DNA from: Epiperipatus broadwayi
Taxonomy: Eukaryota > Onychophora > Udeonychophora > Euonychophora > Peripatidae
Direction of reading: 5' to 3'
Length of the DNA: 64,000 bases
Assembly: GCA_028023455.1 (NCBI GenBank)
Contig: JAQFVV010006231.1
Coordinates: 5,344,036-5,408,035, forward strand
Below the pieces are notes generated by a model. That model was not told the DNA's origin. It was given only the letters and a program-made list of their open reading frames with translations, and did no database searches. Both the position numbers and the translations under genes were made by a program. The stretch's first letter is position 1. Every line of letters begins with the position of its first letter. Positions 22,060-32,640 of the stretch are shown piece by piece.

Positions 22060-24380
22060 GTCATGAAATGTATATATCATAATCATCATTATTTTCAATA
22101 ATTATCAATCCACTGCCGGTATTGAGGTCTCTCCAAGTTCAATCCATCTTCTGTGATCTCTAGCTTCACTTCTTCACATCACCCTGTTTTATCCATCCAT
22201 CTCACATGTAGTCCTCTTTTTAAGCCATTTACAATCTTTTGGAATCCAGTTTAAAATTTCAACTATTCATCTATTATTTCTTTTAGCACTATGTCCAGCC
22301 CAATTCCACTTCAGTTTTTTCAGTGATATCGGTAACCACCTGTTCATTTTCTATCTCTTCTTGCTACTCCTAACATACATATCTCCATACTTTGATGAGT
22401 GGTCTGAAGTCTCTATATTGCGCTTCTGTTAAGTGTCTTAAGTCTCAGATCTGTATGTAAGATCTGATAACATGCATTTATAAAAATCTTCCTATTCAAA
22501 CACATAGGCATATTTTTTTATAATATTAAATTATTTCTATCAAAAGCACTTCAATTAAGTTTAATTCTATGATTAATTTCTTCCATTATGTGTCTATCTG
22601 TAATAATAATCTGACCAAGGTATTTGTACTTGTTAACTTCTTCTAACTCATCATTATCAATCTTTTATTTTCCTTTTGAGAAAATTCATTAAACATTACT
22701 TTAGTCTTTTTAACATTTATCTTTAATCCTACTTTCTTATTTTCATCTGATAATTCTTGCAACATTTCCTGATGTGCTAAAGTGTTATTTGCAAAAACAA
22801 TTGCATCATCTACAAAATCTATATGACTTAGTAATCTCCATTTACTTTTATGCCCTTGGCTTTCCATTTTAATCCACAAAATGCTTTTTGCAATACTGCT
22901 GAAAAAAGTTTCAGAGATATGGAATCACCCTGTCATATATCATTCTCAATGTTAATCTTTTTAGTATCATTATATAATCTAACCGTTGTTGTTAAATTTA
23001 TATATATATTCTTCATAATATGACAATATCCTGCATTTATACCTTGATGATCCAATGCTTTAATGACTGAAGAAATATTTATAGAATCAAATGCCTTTTC
23101 ATAATCTCCAAATCTAAAGCATAATGGTAACTCATATTCATTGGTTGTTTCTACAACTTCTTTCAATGCTTGGATATGTTACCTTCAACTAAAAACACTT
23201 TTAAGTCCAGCTTGTTCTTTTGGTTGGTTGAATTCCAAAGTTCTCTGTAGATAAGTTGTAATTATCTTGGTAAACATTTTGTATAAAACTGATCAAAAGA
23301 CTGATAGGTTTGTAATTTCTAATATCTTCTTTATCATCTTTTTTAAAATATTAATATTATTATTGCATTTCTTTCATTCATCTAGTATGTCTTTATCATT
23401 TAGACATTTGGTATATGACTTTGCCAAATTTTTTTCCATTTCTTCTTCCGGCTTTTTAAAAATTATTAATTATAATTCCATCATTACCTGGAGCATTTCC
23501 CTTCTTCAAAAATTTAATTGCATGTCTCACTTCTTTATTTAGAATTCTGGGCAATTCAGAAGATATAATAATTGTAGAAGATACTTTTCCTTCTTTATTG
23601 CTATGTAACTCTTGATAGAGCTCTTCTACATATTTCATGGTGCCATCTCTATTTTAATAATCCTTCCATAATTTTTTCTTATTGCAGAAATAAGTTTCCT
23701 ACCAATACCACTTTTGAGACTTTTATTCTCTTTTACAGTTTTTCTTGCTAGTTCACAATTATACTTTCTTATATTACCTTATATCACTATCAACACTTTT
23801 TCATACCATTTTACAAAATTTGAGATATTCAATTCTTTTTAATGAATCATTTTTATATATTTTCATATTTCTTCTTTTTTTCGTAAATTGTCTTGCCTCA
23901 GTAGAAATTTTATTAGTTAATTGCTGTTTTTTATTCCAGCTATCTTTGTTGCAGTTTTAGAAGTGTATCAGTTATTTTTATATTGATTTTATTTAAATCT
24001 GAATCATGTTCAAAATCTGTTAACATCTGAAAATGATTTGTAAGTTGTAATTTAAATTCATTGGAAATATCAACTGTGAATATTATTTTTTTAAATAATT
24101 TTTGTCTCTCTAGTTTTACATTAACCATGAATCTTACATCTCACTAATTATTAATCACTTTATGTGTTGAATTTAATAACATCATAATCTTGAAATACAT
24201 ATTTTCTGTTAGTCAAAATATAATCCAATTCTGATGTATCTTTATTTGGCTGCTTCTATGTCCATATCCATTTAATATTTTTCTCAAAAAAAGAATTCAT
24301 AATATAAAGTTTTTCTTTTTCTGCAAACTTTACAAGTTTATGAACTCTTATTTCTGTCACTATAACCAAATTTACTTACA
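22060..24380 (-). mobile_element. RTE-like LINE, long degenerate copy
   Basis: Minus-strand copy covering the end of the endonuclease (GYRNERGHRLVEFAEK region near 24340), the linker (VNVKLERQKLF, 24128), RT blocks (ELPRILNKEVRHAIKFLKKG and APGNDGIII near 23500), motif A GDYEKAFDSI (near 23090), motif C HIDFVDDAIVFANN (near 22810) and the C-terminus to about 22080. The usual FADD catalytic box reads FVDD here. Frames are broken many times. The copy is 5'-truncated inside the endonuclease, and the 3' end near 22076 has a short ATCATT microsatellite. It is more diverged than the copy at 13559, so older. Confidence 0.88.
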
Positions 24381-25245
24381 AAACTTTCATATATATATAT
24401 ATGTATTGGTTTCTTATAAATAAAATTCTAAGTTATTTTCACTAAAGATTGGAAAATATTTAGACAGTGAAAAAATACTTAATTACAGACTTGAATGTAC
24501 TTCAATATATGTCTCATGAACAATGATAAATTGTTGAACTTTAACTTAAAATTCAATCTTAATGAAATATTAATGGTATTCAACAAATATGAATAACATT
24601 CAGATTTAAATGATTATTAAGAGGATATTGTATTCAATAAAAATAACTAGTATAAAGAGAATACTGATATTATAGATATTTGCTGCAATTCAAATAGTTT
24701 GAATTTGTAGTTTTAAAAACATGATTTTAAAATAGGACAGTTGAAGCAGAATTTCTGAAAATGATTTTGTTTTTTTTTAAATAAAATTCTGAATTATTTT
24801 CATATAACTATTTTATATTTTGTGTATCTAAAGTTAATATTTATGAATATATATGTGAAAAATTGAAATCTCACTTTCTGTTACTGAATATCATTACAAT
24901 GATAGTATTGTAGTTTAATATGGTCTATCCAAAGTTGGAACACATCTGTATTGTAGTCTAGTTTCAGACTCAAATTCTAATCAATGATTATTCTAATGTA
25001 ACTTCCATATTTCAAATAATACATTATTTATCCTGAAAAACATACCTTTGTTTACATATTTTTTGCTATCTGTTAGCAATCTATTAGAAATTTTCTTTTA
25101 ATCTCACTGTTTATAAGAACTAGTAATTAAAATATGTAAGTTAGCATTTATTGATTAATAAAGCTTACATTAGATGGAATAAATGAAATGAAATTTGGAA
25201 GAAAATTTCCTAACATTCCAAATAATTAAATGTTTTATTGCTCAT
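24381..25245. other. AT-rich DNA, no gene seen
   Basis: The phrase around caatgataaattgttgaac (24525) recurs inverted near 26130-26160, with matching flanks (tatgtctcatgaac against gttcgtgagacatat), so 24430-24790 and 25990-26400 are inverted copies of one repeat. No coding. Confidence 0.5.
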
Positions 25246-25261
25246 GAGTTCACAAGAAGTT

Positions 25262-25345
25262 TGAATGTCAAAGGTGACAGAATTGGATCACAGTCCATGA
25301 ATCTTCAGTTCCAGACTTCACCCCTCTATCACTGCCCCAACCTAT
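25262..25345 (-). repeat. SINE-like copy, tRNA-related family 1
   Basis: Minus strand: GGGGCAGTGATAGAGGGGTG, then TCTGGAACTGAAGATTCATG. The beginning is tRNA-like, and the block matches the copies at 9869 and about 29950. The acceptor stem is absent and box B is weak, so a SINE and not a tRNA. Confidence 0.4.
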
Positions 25346-25698
25346 GAATTACAAATATATAAATATTATGGTTGTTATAATCTAAGTTTAATTATCTAAT
25401 AATTCTAATAAAATACCACAAGATATAGTCAAATGTTGCTCTCTGGTATTAAAATCATACAACTTTATAAGCTTATGAAATTCATTATCTCTTACAAATT
25501 CTTTCTGATTATATAGTTTAAATTTAATATAGATTATAGTAGACTGCCATACTACTATGTAATACAAGACCTGCACTATAACTTCAAGTTTTGGGTATCC
25601 AGTAATTGAAAACAATCTTTTATCAAGAACCATGAAGAAAAACATTAATAATCACAATATCATGATATTGCTTCATATTCCCAAATCATGTGTGTAGT

Positions 25699-25852
25699 GT
25701 AGACTAGAGATTACTAAATAATGAATAATATTTCTGTAGTGTAAGTTTTACTATAACACTCTCATGCAAGGTAGGGACTAGTTACATGAGAGTGGTGTAG
25801 TGAAAATTATACTACAGAAATATTATTCATTATTAGACAATCGCTAGTCTAC
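25699..25852. repeat. Foldback MITE, 68-nt arms
   Basis: The left arm 25699-25766 (gtagactagagatt...ctctcatg) and right arm 25785-25852 are inverted copies with few mismatches around an 18-nt centre. Related pieces lie at 17070 and 17339. No coding, so a small non-autonomous hairpin element. Confidence 0.85.
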
Positions 25853-25859
25853 CGAATGA

Positions 25860-27625
25860 CTAATAAAAGTATTAATATGTAGGTAAAATGTTGTGCCTTT
25901 ATATTTTCCAGCAAGAAACGCAATATACATAAAAGAAATGATCATGAATAGTTCAAATGATAATGAATAGTTCAAATTATTTGAATTACACCAAATATCT
26001 ATAATAACAGTTTTGTTTTTATATTAGTTACCTTTGCGGAACACAATATTCGCTTCATAATAATTTAAAACTGAATGAATGTTGTTTATACTTGCTGAAT
26101 ACCATTAATATTTCATTAACTCCTAACTTTAAGTAAAAGTTCCCAATTTATCATTGTTCGTGAGACATATAGAAATACATCCAAGTTTGTAATTAAGTAT
26201 TTATTCATTGTCTAAATTTTTTCCAGTCTTTGAAGAAAATATTTCAGAAATTTATTTAAAAGAACCAAAGTCACTTTCAATTTTAGCATCACCTATTTTA
26301 AAATCATGTTTTTCAAAATTACAAATTTGCTCTTTCACCATTTTATATTTCGTGAAAGTAGAGTTAATTTTTTTTTTATTAGCAGCTGAGTTAATAAATA
26401 GCGTTTGAAAAGATTATTAGTTCTTTGTTCATATTAATATTCACTTTCTTTCTGACGTGGGGGGTAATTGAATTACTGCTGAGTGTTTTGAAAGAGCTCT
26501 CTCTTGAATAATTTAATTGTCATAAGATTGACTAGTTATTGCGTAATGCAAAGAATTTTGTCATTTTTTTAAAAAAAATCTTATATTTCAACAAATCAAC
26601 TTAATGACTGCTTATGAAGTGTATTATACTTTAATTAACATCTGATGAAAGAAATCTTTGCATTTAATTGAAATAAAGAAAGATTGTTCTTAATTTTATT
26701 TTATTAAATTGCTAAGAAACTTTGAACAAAGTCTCTTGTTTTAAAAATAAGAAAATGCTATTAGTCCGCTAGACTTGTGATAAATATTGCTTATTTAATT
26801 ATTAAAGAAAAAAGTTTTACATATAATTTTTATATTTTAAGTATATAATTAATACTTCAATCTATCTTATGACTGCCTTCATCTATTGTGTATTATCCAA
26901 AAAGTCTACTACTAAGTCAGAACATGTAACATTTACCTTAATTAGCATAATGATAAAAATAGCAGATTAGCTAATATTATCTGGATCGATTGTCAGGTGA
27001 GTAAAGTAAAGCTGAATGGAACTGCTGTTCTCAACTAGTAGCTTGTCAACACCAGTTGTTCAAAAATGTGATTTTTTAAAAAACTAACTACAATTATTGC
27101 ATTTATATATATCGAAAATAAAATAATATTGTGAAAAGTTTTTCTAAAACATCTTTATTTATTTAGTATAATGTGTGTTTATATGAGAATTTCCAATTAG
27201 TGTTCAACATAAAAAAGGTATCTACCAATTAATTGATATGTTATTTTCACATTAATGTCTAAAATATAAATATTTTACTTTTTATATTCTGTATTTTATT
27301 TAACCAATCTTACAATTACAGATTATACAGTCTGTGATTATACAATCATCAAGTCTCTTCTATGTAAAAAAAAAAAAGTACCTCCTATCTCTATAAAGGT
27401 TGAAGACTATATTTTGATATTTTAAAATTAAATCCGAAAATAATGTTAATAAAAGAACATGGTATGAAGATTAAAACAGTTTTTATTTTTTAACAAACAA
27501 AAAAAATTGTTGCAAAAATTGGCATGCCATTATGTTTATGACATATTTCTCATGCTTATATATATATCATTCATTATGAATGATGCCTGTATATATAATA
27601 TTTAATTACAAGTATACTTTCTATA
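25860..27625. other. AT-rich DNA; includes the inverted partner of 24430-24790
   Basis: The segment 25990-26400 is the inverted copy of the repeat at 24430-24790. Remaining sequence shows poly-A, (AT)n and no gene. Confidence 0.45.
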
Positions 27626-28143
27626 CTGAACTTAATGTAATTAGAAGGTATTTGAACTTAGACTTGCAAGCTCCTTACAACTATCCATTCCATCTTATAT
27701 AACCGATGCACATGCCCACATAACATGAAAAAGATAAATGATCTCCAATCTATGTATTTCACTCATAGGTTAGGCCAGATCACCTTCAACACTCATTTAT
27801 AATCAGTGTTCATTTTATATTAAGATTGCAAATCTTCAAACTTTAATGGACAGGTTTCAATCTTTTCCACCCTTCAACTCTTCCGTTATCCATATCATTG
27901 AAAATCTGATAATGGAATGCTCAAAGCCCTTGTTTATGCCAATCTTATTATTATATCCATTTTGACTTTGTCACTCTGACCCCTCATGCATAGGACCAAA
28001 TACACAGAAAAGTGATGGGCAGAATACAGGCTGAATATGTAATATTGAAGGGATTTGAACTAAGACTTTCAAGCTCCCTAAAACTATCCACTCCACCTTA
28101 TATAACTGATGCACATGACTACATGTGAAAAAGATAAATGATC

Positions 28144-28187
28144 TTCAATAGATGTATTTTGTGCTTATCCAGCACTCATCAGTTGGG
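28144..28187 (-). ncRNA. Hammerhead ribozyme, family B copy B6, G12 to A
   Basis: Minus strand: stem I CCCAA, CTGATGA (28182-28176), stem II GTGCTGGATAAGCAC with five perfect pairs, then AAAA instead of GAAA. Loss of G12, the general base, should abolish cleavage. The perfect stem II shows the fold was once under constraint. Confidence 0.6.
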
Positions 28188-28502
28188 CCAGATCATCTCC
28201 CCCACACATATATAATTAGTGCTCAATTTATATTAAGATAATAAATCTTCAAACTTTAATGGATAGACTTCAATCTTCTCCACCTTCCAACTCTTCAGCC
28301 ATTCATATCATTGAAAATCTTGAGTGTTCTATCATCAGATTTTCAATGATATATATGACTAAAGAGTTGGAGGGTGAAGAAGATTGAAGCCTGTCCATTA
28401 AAGTTTGAAGATTTGCTATCTTAATATAAACTAAGCACTGCTTATATATATATGTCATATTATTATTACTATTTGCGGGATATTCCGTGTAGTGAAAAAG
28501 CT

Positions 28503-28550
28503 AAATGCTGACGTTTCAGTACAATATCAAGTACCTTCCTCAGAGCATCC
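28503..28550 (-). ncRNA. Hammerhead ribozyme, family C, minus copy, intact core
   Basis: Minus strand: stem I GGATGCT (28550-28544), core CTGAGGA (28543-28537), stem II AGGTAC..GTACT with an 8-nt loop and one bulge (28536-28518), GAAA (28517-28514), stem III ACGT palindrome (28514-28511), C17 (28510), stem I AGCATTT (28509-28503). Stem I has seven pairs, two of them G-U. All core residues are present. Confidence 0.75.
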
Positions 28551-28566
28551 TCTTTCTCAAGAGGAC

Positions 28567-28606
28567 GCTCTGAGGAAGGTACTTGATATTGTACTGAAAC
28601 GTCAGC
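28567..28606 (+). ncRNA. Hammerhead ribozyme, family C, tandem copy 1, intact core
   Basis: Plus strand: GCT (28567-28569), CTGAGGA (28570-28576), stem II (28577-28595), GAAA (28596-28599), ACGT (28599-28602), C17 (28603), AGC (28604-28606). Copy 2 follows 45 bp later. Two adjacent copies could pair through their ACGT palindromes to give the dimeric hammerhead proposed for loopless stem III types. Confidence 0.72.
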
Positions 28607-28611
28607 AGGAC

Positions 28612-28651
28612 GCTCTGAGGAAGGTACTTGATATTGCACTGAAACGTCAGC
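28612..28651 (+). ncRNA. Hammerhead ribozyme, family C, tandem copy 2, intact core
   Basis: Plus strand: GCT (28612-28614), CTGAGGA (28615-28621), stem II (28622-28640; one T to C change weakens it), GAAA (28641-28644), ACGT (28644-28647), C17 (28648), AGC (28649-28651). Differs from copy 1 by a single base in stem II, so the duplication is recent. Confidence 0.7.
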
Positions 28652-28769
28652 ATTTAGCTTTTTCACTACACGGAATATCTCGCAAATAGTAATAATAATA
28701 TGACATCTTTTATCCGTGAAAATATTAGAATTAACATATATATATATATATGAGAGATGATGATCCAGA

Positions 28770-28811
28770 CCAACTGATGAGTGATGTTTCTGCATGAAAT
28801 ATGTATATTGG
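28770..28811 (+). ncRNA. Hammerhead ribozyme, family B copy B7, intact core, weak stem II
   Basis: Plus strand: CCAA (28770-28773), CTGATGA (28774-28780), stem II GTGATGTTTCTGCAT with three pairs only (28781-28795), GAAA (28796-28799), stem III ATATGTAT (28799-28806), A17, TTGG (28808-28811). Core complete. The shortened stem II may reduce activity. Confidence 0.65.
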
Positions 28812-29118
28812 AGATCATTTATCTTTTCCACATGTATGTGGTCATATGCTTAGATTATATAAGATGGAGTGGATAGTTGTAGAGAGCTTTAAGGTCAGAG
28901 ATCAAATATATTTGTGCCTGTCCTTCTTCTGTATATTTAAATGGACATATTAAGGTCCTATGTGTGAGGAGTCATAATGACTTAAAGTCAACATGGGTAT
29001 GACAATAATAAGATTGGCATCAACAAGGGCTTTGAGCAATCCATCATCAGATTTTCAATGATGTGGATGGCTGAAGCCTGTCTATAAAAGTTTGAAGATG
29101 TGGGAAATGATGATCTGG

Positions 29119-29161
29119 CCCAATTGATGAGTGCTAGTTCAGCACAAAATACAGAGGTTGG
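29119..29161 (+). other. Decayed family B hammerhead, copy B8
   Basis: TTGATGA replaces CTGATGA (C3 to T) and AAAA replaces GAAA (G12 to A), while stem II GTGCTAGTTCAGCAC stays perfectly paired. Two core hits make it inactive. Confidence 0.6.
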
Positions 29162-29275
29162 AAATCATTTACCTTTTTCACATGTATATAGTAATGTGTA
29201 TCGGTTATATAATATGGAGTAGATAATTGTAGGGAGTTTGAAAGTCTGAGCTCAAATCCTTCTAATATTCTACTC

Positions 29276-29929
29276 TTATACAATGAAATAAAAAATGAGT
29301 CTTTCTCTATAAATTTTACAGAGTACAGAAATTAAATTTTTTTTTGTTAATCACATTCAGAGGATTTGTTAGCTGATGTGTTTAAGAAATTATTTTTACA
29401 ATGATAACTTTGTATATGTGAACCTATTGTTGATGGGAATAGCTTTTTTTTTTTTTAGATGCAATTAGCAGAAAAAAATATATTAATAATTAGCGACTTT
29501 GTAATTTAAGAACGTTGTTGAAAGAGTAGATGTTGTTGTTTAATTAATATACTGTATTAACAAATCTTAAGGAGTAGACAATGTTCACTACCAAAAAATA
29601 TCTTTGATTTTAAGATAAATATCAGTTCTGCATTCATAATCAGAATGTTGTTAGAGTTCTTAGTATTTAATGTCAGAAATAAACATTTTGATATAAGTTA
29701 CTTTATTTTCAACTAAGATGATCAGTATTATTTAAGTTTCACTTAGCAGTTAATTTATTACTCTCACCCCATATTTTTTCTATTGCTCCATCCTATTTTG
29801 TACAAAGAAGATATTACATTTCGATTAATGAAAAAGTTGGTAGTGTGGGATTTTTTAATTATTTTTAGAGTAATTAAATCATCAGTTATCAAATAGGTCA
29901 TTGCTTGGAGCATTATATGACCTTTGAGT
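29276..29929. other. AT-rich DNA, no gene seen
   Basis: Homopolymer A/T runs only. Nothing else supported. Confidence 0.4.
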
Positions 29930-30010
29930 ATAAGAAGTAACAGTTGAATTATGATTCAGGGATCTTTAGCTCTTAAATCCTTCACTGTATCACTATATAA
30001 TTCATAGAGG
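29930..30010 (-). repeat. SINE-like copy, tRNA-related family 1, diverged
   Basis: Minus strand GTGATACAGTGAAGG, then AAGATCCCTGAATCA, parallels the copy at 25262-25345 through the tRNA-like head and the following AATTC block. Diverged, so moderate support only. Confidence 0.35.
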
Positions 30011-30799
30011 GAAGAAAATCAAAACTTTACTGAACTGAATGATTTTTTTAAATTTGTTTTTCTTTAAATAAAATAAACTTTGTGTTAAAGCATATGCAAA
30101 TGACCATTTTACATATGCTAGACAGTATAATAAAAAGATTGGAATATTTATATTAACTCTATTTGGAAACTTTGTTGTTGCATTATTTACATGAACTTAT
30201 ATACATATGCAGCCTTTTTACTGTAATATTAGCATTTTATAATACAAATTTATTTATATGTTATGAATAAATAATGGAGAAACATTGAATGGGAGAATAA
30301 TATTTGAGTTTGAACATAAATGTACATGTACACATGCACCAATTTGCACAATTAAGATATTTCACAAGATTTGCATAACTCAATTTTTGTATAAGTTGGA
30401 AAAATTATAAGTCTTTATTTCTGCAATATATTAAAGCATGGCTTTTTTTAGTGATCATATGAGGAGGTACTTTTCCAAAAAAATTGAAGCATTCTCACCC
30501 CAAAATGGAATTATTCTCTGCAGGCTAAGCACATTGTGGTACATGCTTCTGCCTCTAGATCTCTCTTGCAAGGACCCTTGCATGATCATCATCTTTAGGT
30601 GAAGTTATAGTGCTACATAGCAAATATTGTTAAGCATGTCTCCCTTACTTAATGATTTTTGTAATGGATAAACAGTTGGAACATTGTGAATTCTGTTTTC
30701 TATTAGGGAAACAACAAGGGGTAAGTTATAATGCTTGAAATAGCTTACAAGAAAGCTGCTTTGGAGAAGGCACAAGTTTGTGAGTGATTTAATGGAAAT
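30011..30799. other. AT-rich DNA leading into the mariner remnant
   Basis: The right part (30470-30799) has a slightly higher G+C content and may be the undetected 5' half of the mariner transposase. The minus-strand frame at 30605-30889 looks like a shadow of that coding. Confidence 0.4.
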
Positions 30800-31310
30800 G
30801 CTAAATCCATCATGTTCTAAAAAAGCATGGCTAGTGAAGTGCAATGTTGAGATGCTGATTTTTTTCTTTATGCAAACAGCATTGTTCACTCAGAATTCAT
30901 TCATAATGATCAGATGTTTTACCTAAAAGTTCTGAAATGTTTGCATGATGCAGCACAACAAAAAGTCTGATTTGTGGCAAAACTAGGCGTGGAAGCTTCA
31001 CCGTTACAACCTGACAGCACTCAAAGCTAGTTTGGAACTATTTATAATTAAAACAGCAGCAACCAGCTTATCTATCAGCCATATTCATCTGATCTTGCTA
31101 TATGTGATTTTTATTTATTCTCCTGAATGGAAAAAATACCTCAAAAGAAAAAGTTTTGTAGACTAGAAAACAGTGAAGAAAATATGATGGAGGTGCTAAA
31201 AAGCATCACTTTGCAAGAGTTTTAGACTGCTTCAAAAAGGGTAAATCATGTTTAGACTAGTGAATTGCATTAAATGGACAATACTTTGAAGGTAATTTGT
31301 GGCACCTAAA
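30800..31310 (+). pseudogene. mariner-family transposase remnant
   Basis: Translating across stops gives KKAWLVKCNVEMLIFFF, IVHSEFIHNDQMFYLKVLKC, LHDAAQQK, then NQLIYQPYSSDLAICDFYLF and later LENSEENMMEVLKSITLQEF. The YSSDLAICDFYLF block matches the conserved PYSPDLAPCDFFLF signature of mariner (IS630/Tc1) transposases that carries the last catalytic acid. There are at least five in-frame stops and the N-terminal DNA-binding region is not recognisable. No terminal inverted repeats were found. An old, dead DNA transposon. Confidence 0.8.
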
Positions 31311-31729
31311 AATAAATACATAATTTTTTTATTATTAGAAAATTCTGATTATTTTTGGATATCTCTTCTTATTTACAGAGTTGTTACTGTATTGGAAACA
31401 TTTTTACAAAATATATATCATTTGAAACATCACATTTCTGATAAGTATGTAAACTTATAAGAGCCTTAAAATGAACAGTTCTACAATTAATAAAAAATTA
31501 TTTGTTCCTAGTTAATAAAAAAAAAATGTTTTTGTTTGTTTCCCATTTCTGTAATTTAAATTAAAATTTGATTTTAAATAGCATTATGAAGAAATAAAGT
31601 TAGTGTTAAATTACTAATAAATGAAAGAAAGCTATTTTTTCTCACTCTGTTTTGAATGATGTGATGTATTTTGTATATTGAGGTTTTTTGTAAATTTTGT
31701 ATATGTCAAATCATTTTTCTTTATCTAAG
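31311..31729. other. AT-rich spacer
   Basis: Nothing recognised between the mariner remnant and the Tigger remnant. Confidence 0.4.
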
Positions 31730-32640
31730 AACATCTTAATCCTCATTGGCAAGGACAATTGGTTCCTCAAAAATCCTCATAAATCAGATCTCATATAAAC
31801 GATTTCCTATAGAAAAAATTATAATGCAGATAAAAATTATACCAGAAATTGTGAATATCTTATTAACAAACACTTTAATATATATAGTAATTAAAAATTA
31901 CTAATATAGAATACGTATATATTATTTGCAAACTGTGCTATGCAGGTATGCATTTACATATGTATATATGTATAATAATGCAATTTAAATCTAAAAAAAA
32001 ACAATTTAGAGTTGTTTTCCATTGATCCATCCACTGTCATTCATTATCATTTAGTTTTCTTAATTATTTTATCAGTTGTTCATTCTAAGGGTTCATCATT
32101 GTCTTTTAAATCCCTGGATGAGCTTGTTTTTTCAGAGAGGGCATACTAAATGTTGATGGCAGAGTCTCTTTAGAGAAAAAAAATTAGAATGGAGGATGGT
32201 TGAATTCCTGCTTTAATTTTCTTTTCATATAATATAGGATGAAATTCATTCAAAGTACTATTAAATTGCTTCATGCTGGAAAAAATAATTCTTTTAGTTT
32301 TTTGATGCCTCAGTTCTTCTCTACAGTTTTGACTTCCTTTTCTTCACTATCTTCTTTTTATCATCCAGTTGCATTAGTTCTTCATTGATTAATTCTTCCA
32401 TGTGTGATTTCAAAAGCTCTTCAGCATTGTCATCATCATTTTTTTATAAATCTAGCTTTTTGATTATGTTCAGTGTGATTTTCTGTATGATTGTAATGAG
32501 CTTTTTTTCAACTTCAGTATTTATAATGAGTTGTGGGAACATTTTCTTTGATGTAAAATATCATTTTTGGATTCCAAGCTCAGAGTCTTTTTTAATTTTT
32601 TTTTGTGGTAATAATAGTTGTTGAAATGATTCTAGTTAAT
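31730..32640 (-). pseudogene. pogo/Tigger transposase C-terminal remnant
   Basis: Minus-strand translation across stops gives NDDDNAEELLKSHMEELINE, then ELMQLDDKK, followed by Lys/Glu-rich sequence and a block like RNSTILHSNFFSLKR. The EEL-NEELMQLD motif and acidic context resemble the C-terminal tail of Tigger-like transposases. Downstream, at 31730-31830, the text ggttcctcaaaaatcctc and aaacgatttcctatag looks like a pogo/Tigger 3' end. The catalytic domain is missing. It may come from the same family as the N-terminal piece at 19820-20246. Confidence 0.5.

Larger units (their letters stand above)
28457..28720. mobile_element. Family C foldback element with three hammerhead cores
   Basis: A palindromic insertion. 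The left arm (from about 28463, tattattactatttgcggga, through cgtttcag) and the right arm (ctgaaacgtcagc to tgcgaaat-like end near 28690) are inverted copies. Inside lie one minus-strand hammerhead (28503-28550) and two plus-strand hammerheads in tandem (28567-28606, 28612-28651; 45-bp period). It interrupts the family B unit B7 at a TA-rich site: the 5' half of B7 ends at about 28455 and the 3' half resumes at about 28740. The apparent peptide DALRKVLDIVLKRQ simply translates the ribozyme repeat and is not a protein. Confidence 0.75.
27630..29275. repeat. Family B hammerhead repeat array with nested C element
   Basis: Four family B units: B5 (about 27640-28010, minus; the ribozyme zone is deleted), B6 (about 28040-28330, minus), B7 (about 28330-28895, plus, split by the C element at 28457-28720), and B8 (about 28905-29275, plus). 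The minus pair faces the plus pair, giving a large inverted arrangement. Units of this subgroup end in gcttgaaagtctgag..caaatcc, a box-B-like tRNA sequence not seen in the 4360 array. No protein coding. Confidence 0.75.

Noticed and set aside
28469-28831. Open frames with the repeated peptide DALRKVLDIVLKRQ
   Set aside because: The frames translate the ribozyme repeat and its inverse on both strands. The repetition explains the open frame; no protein family fits.
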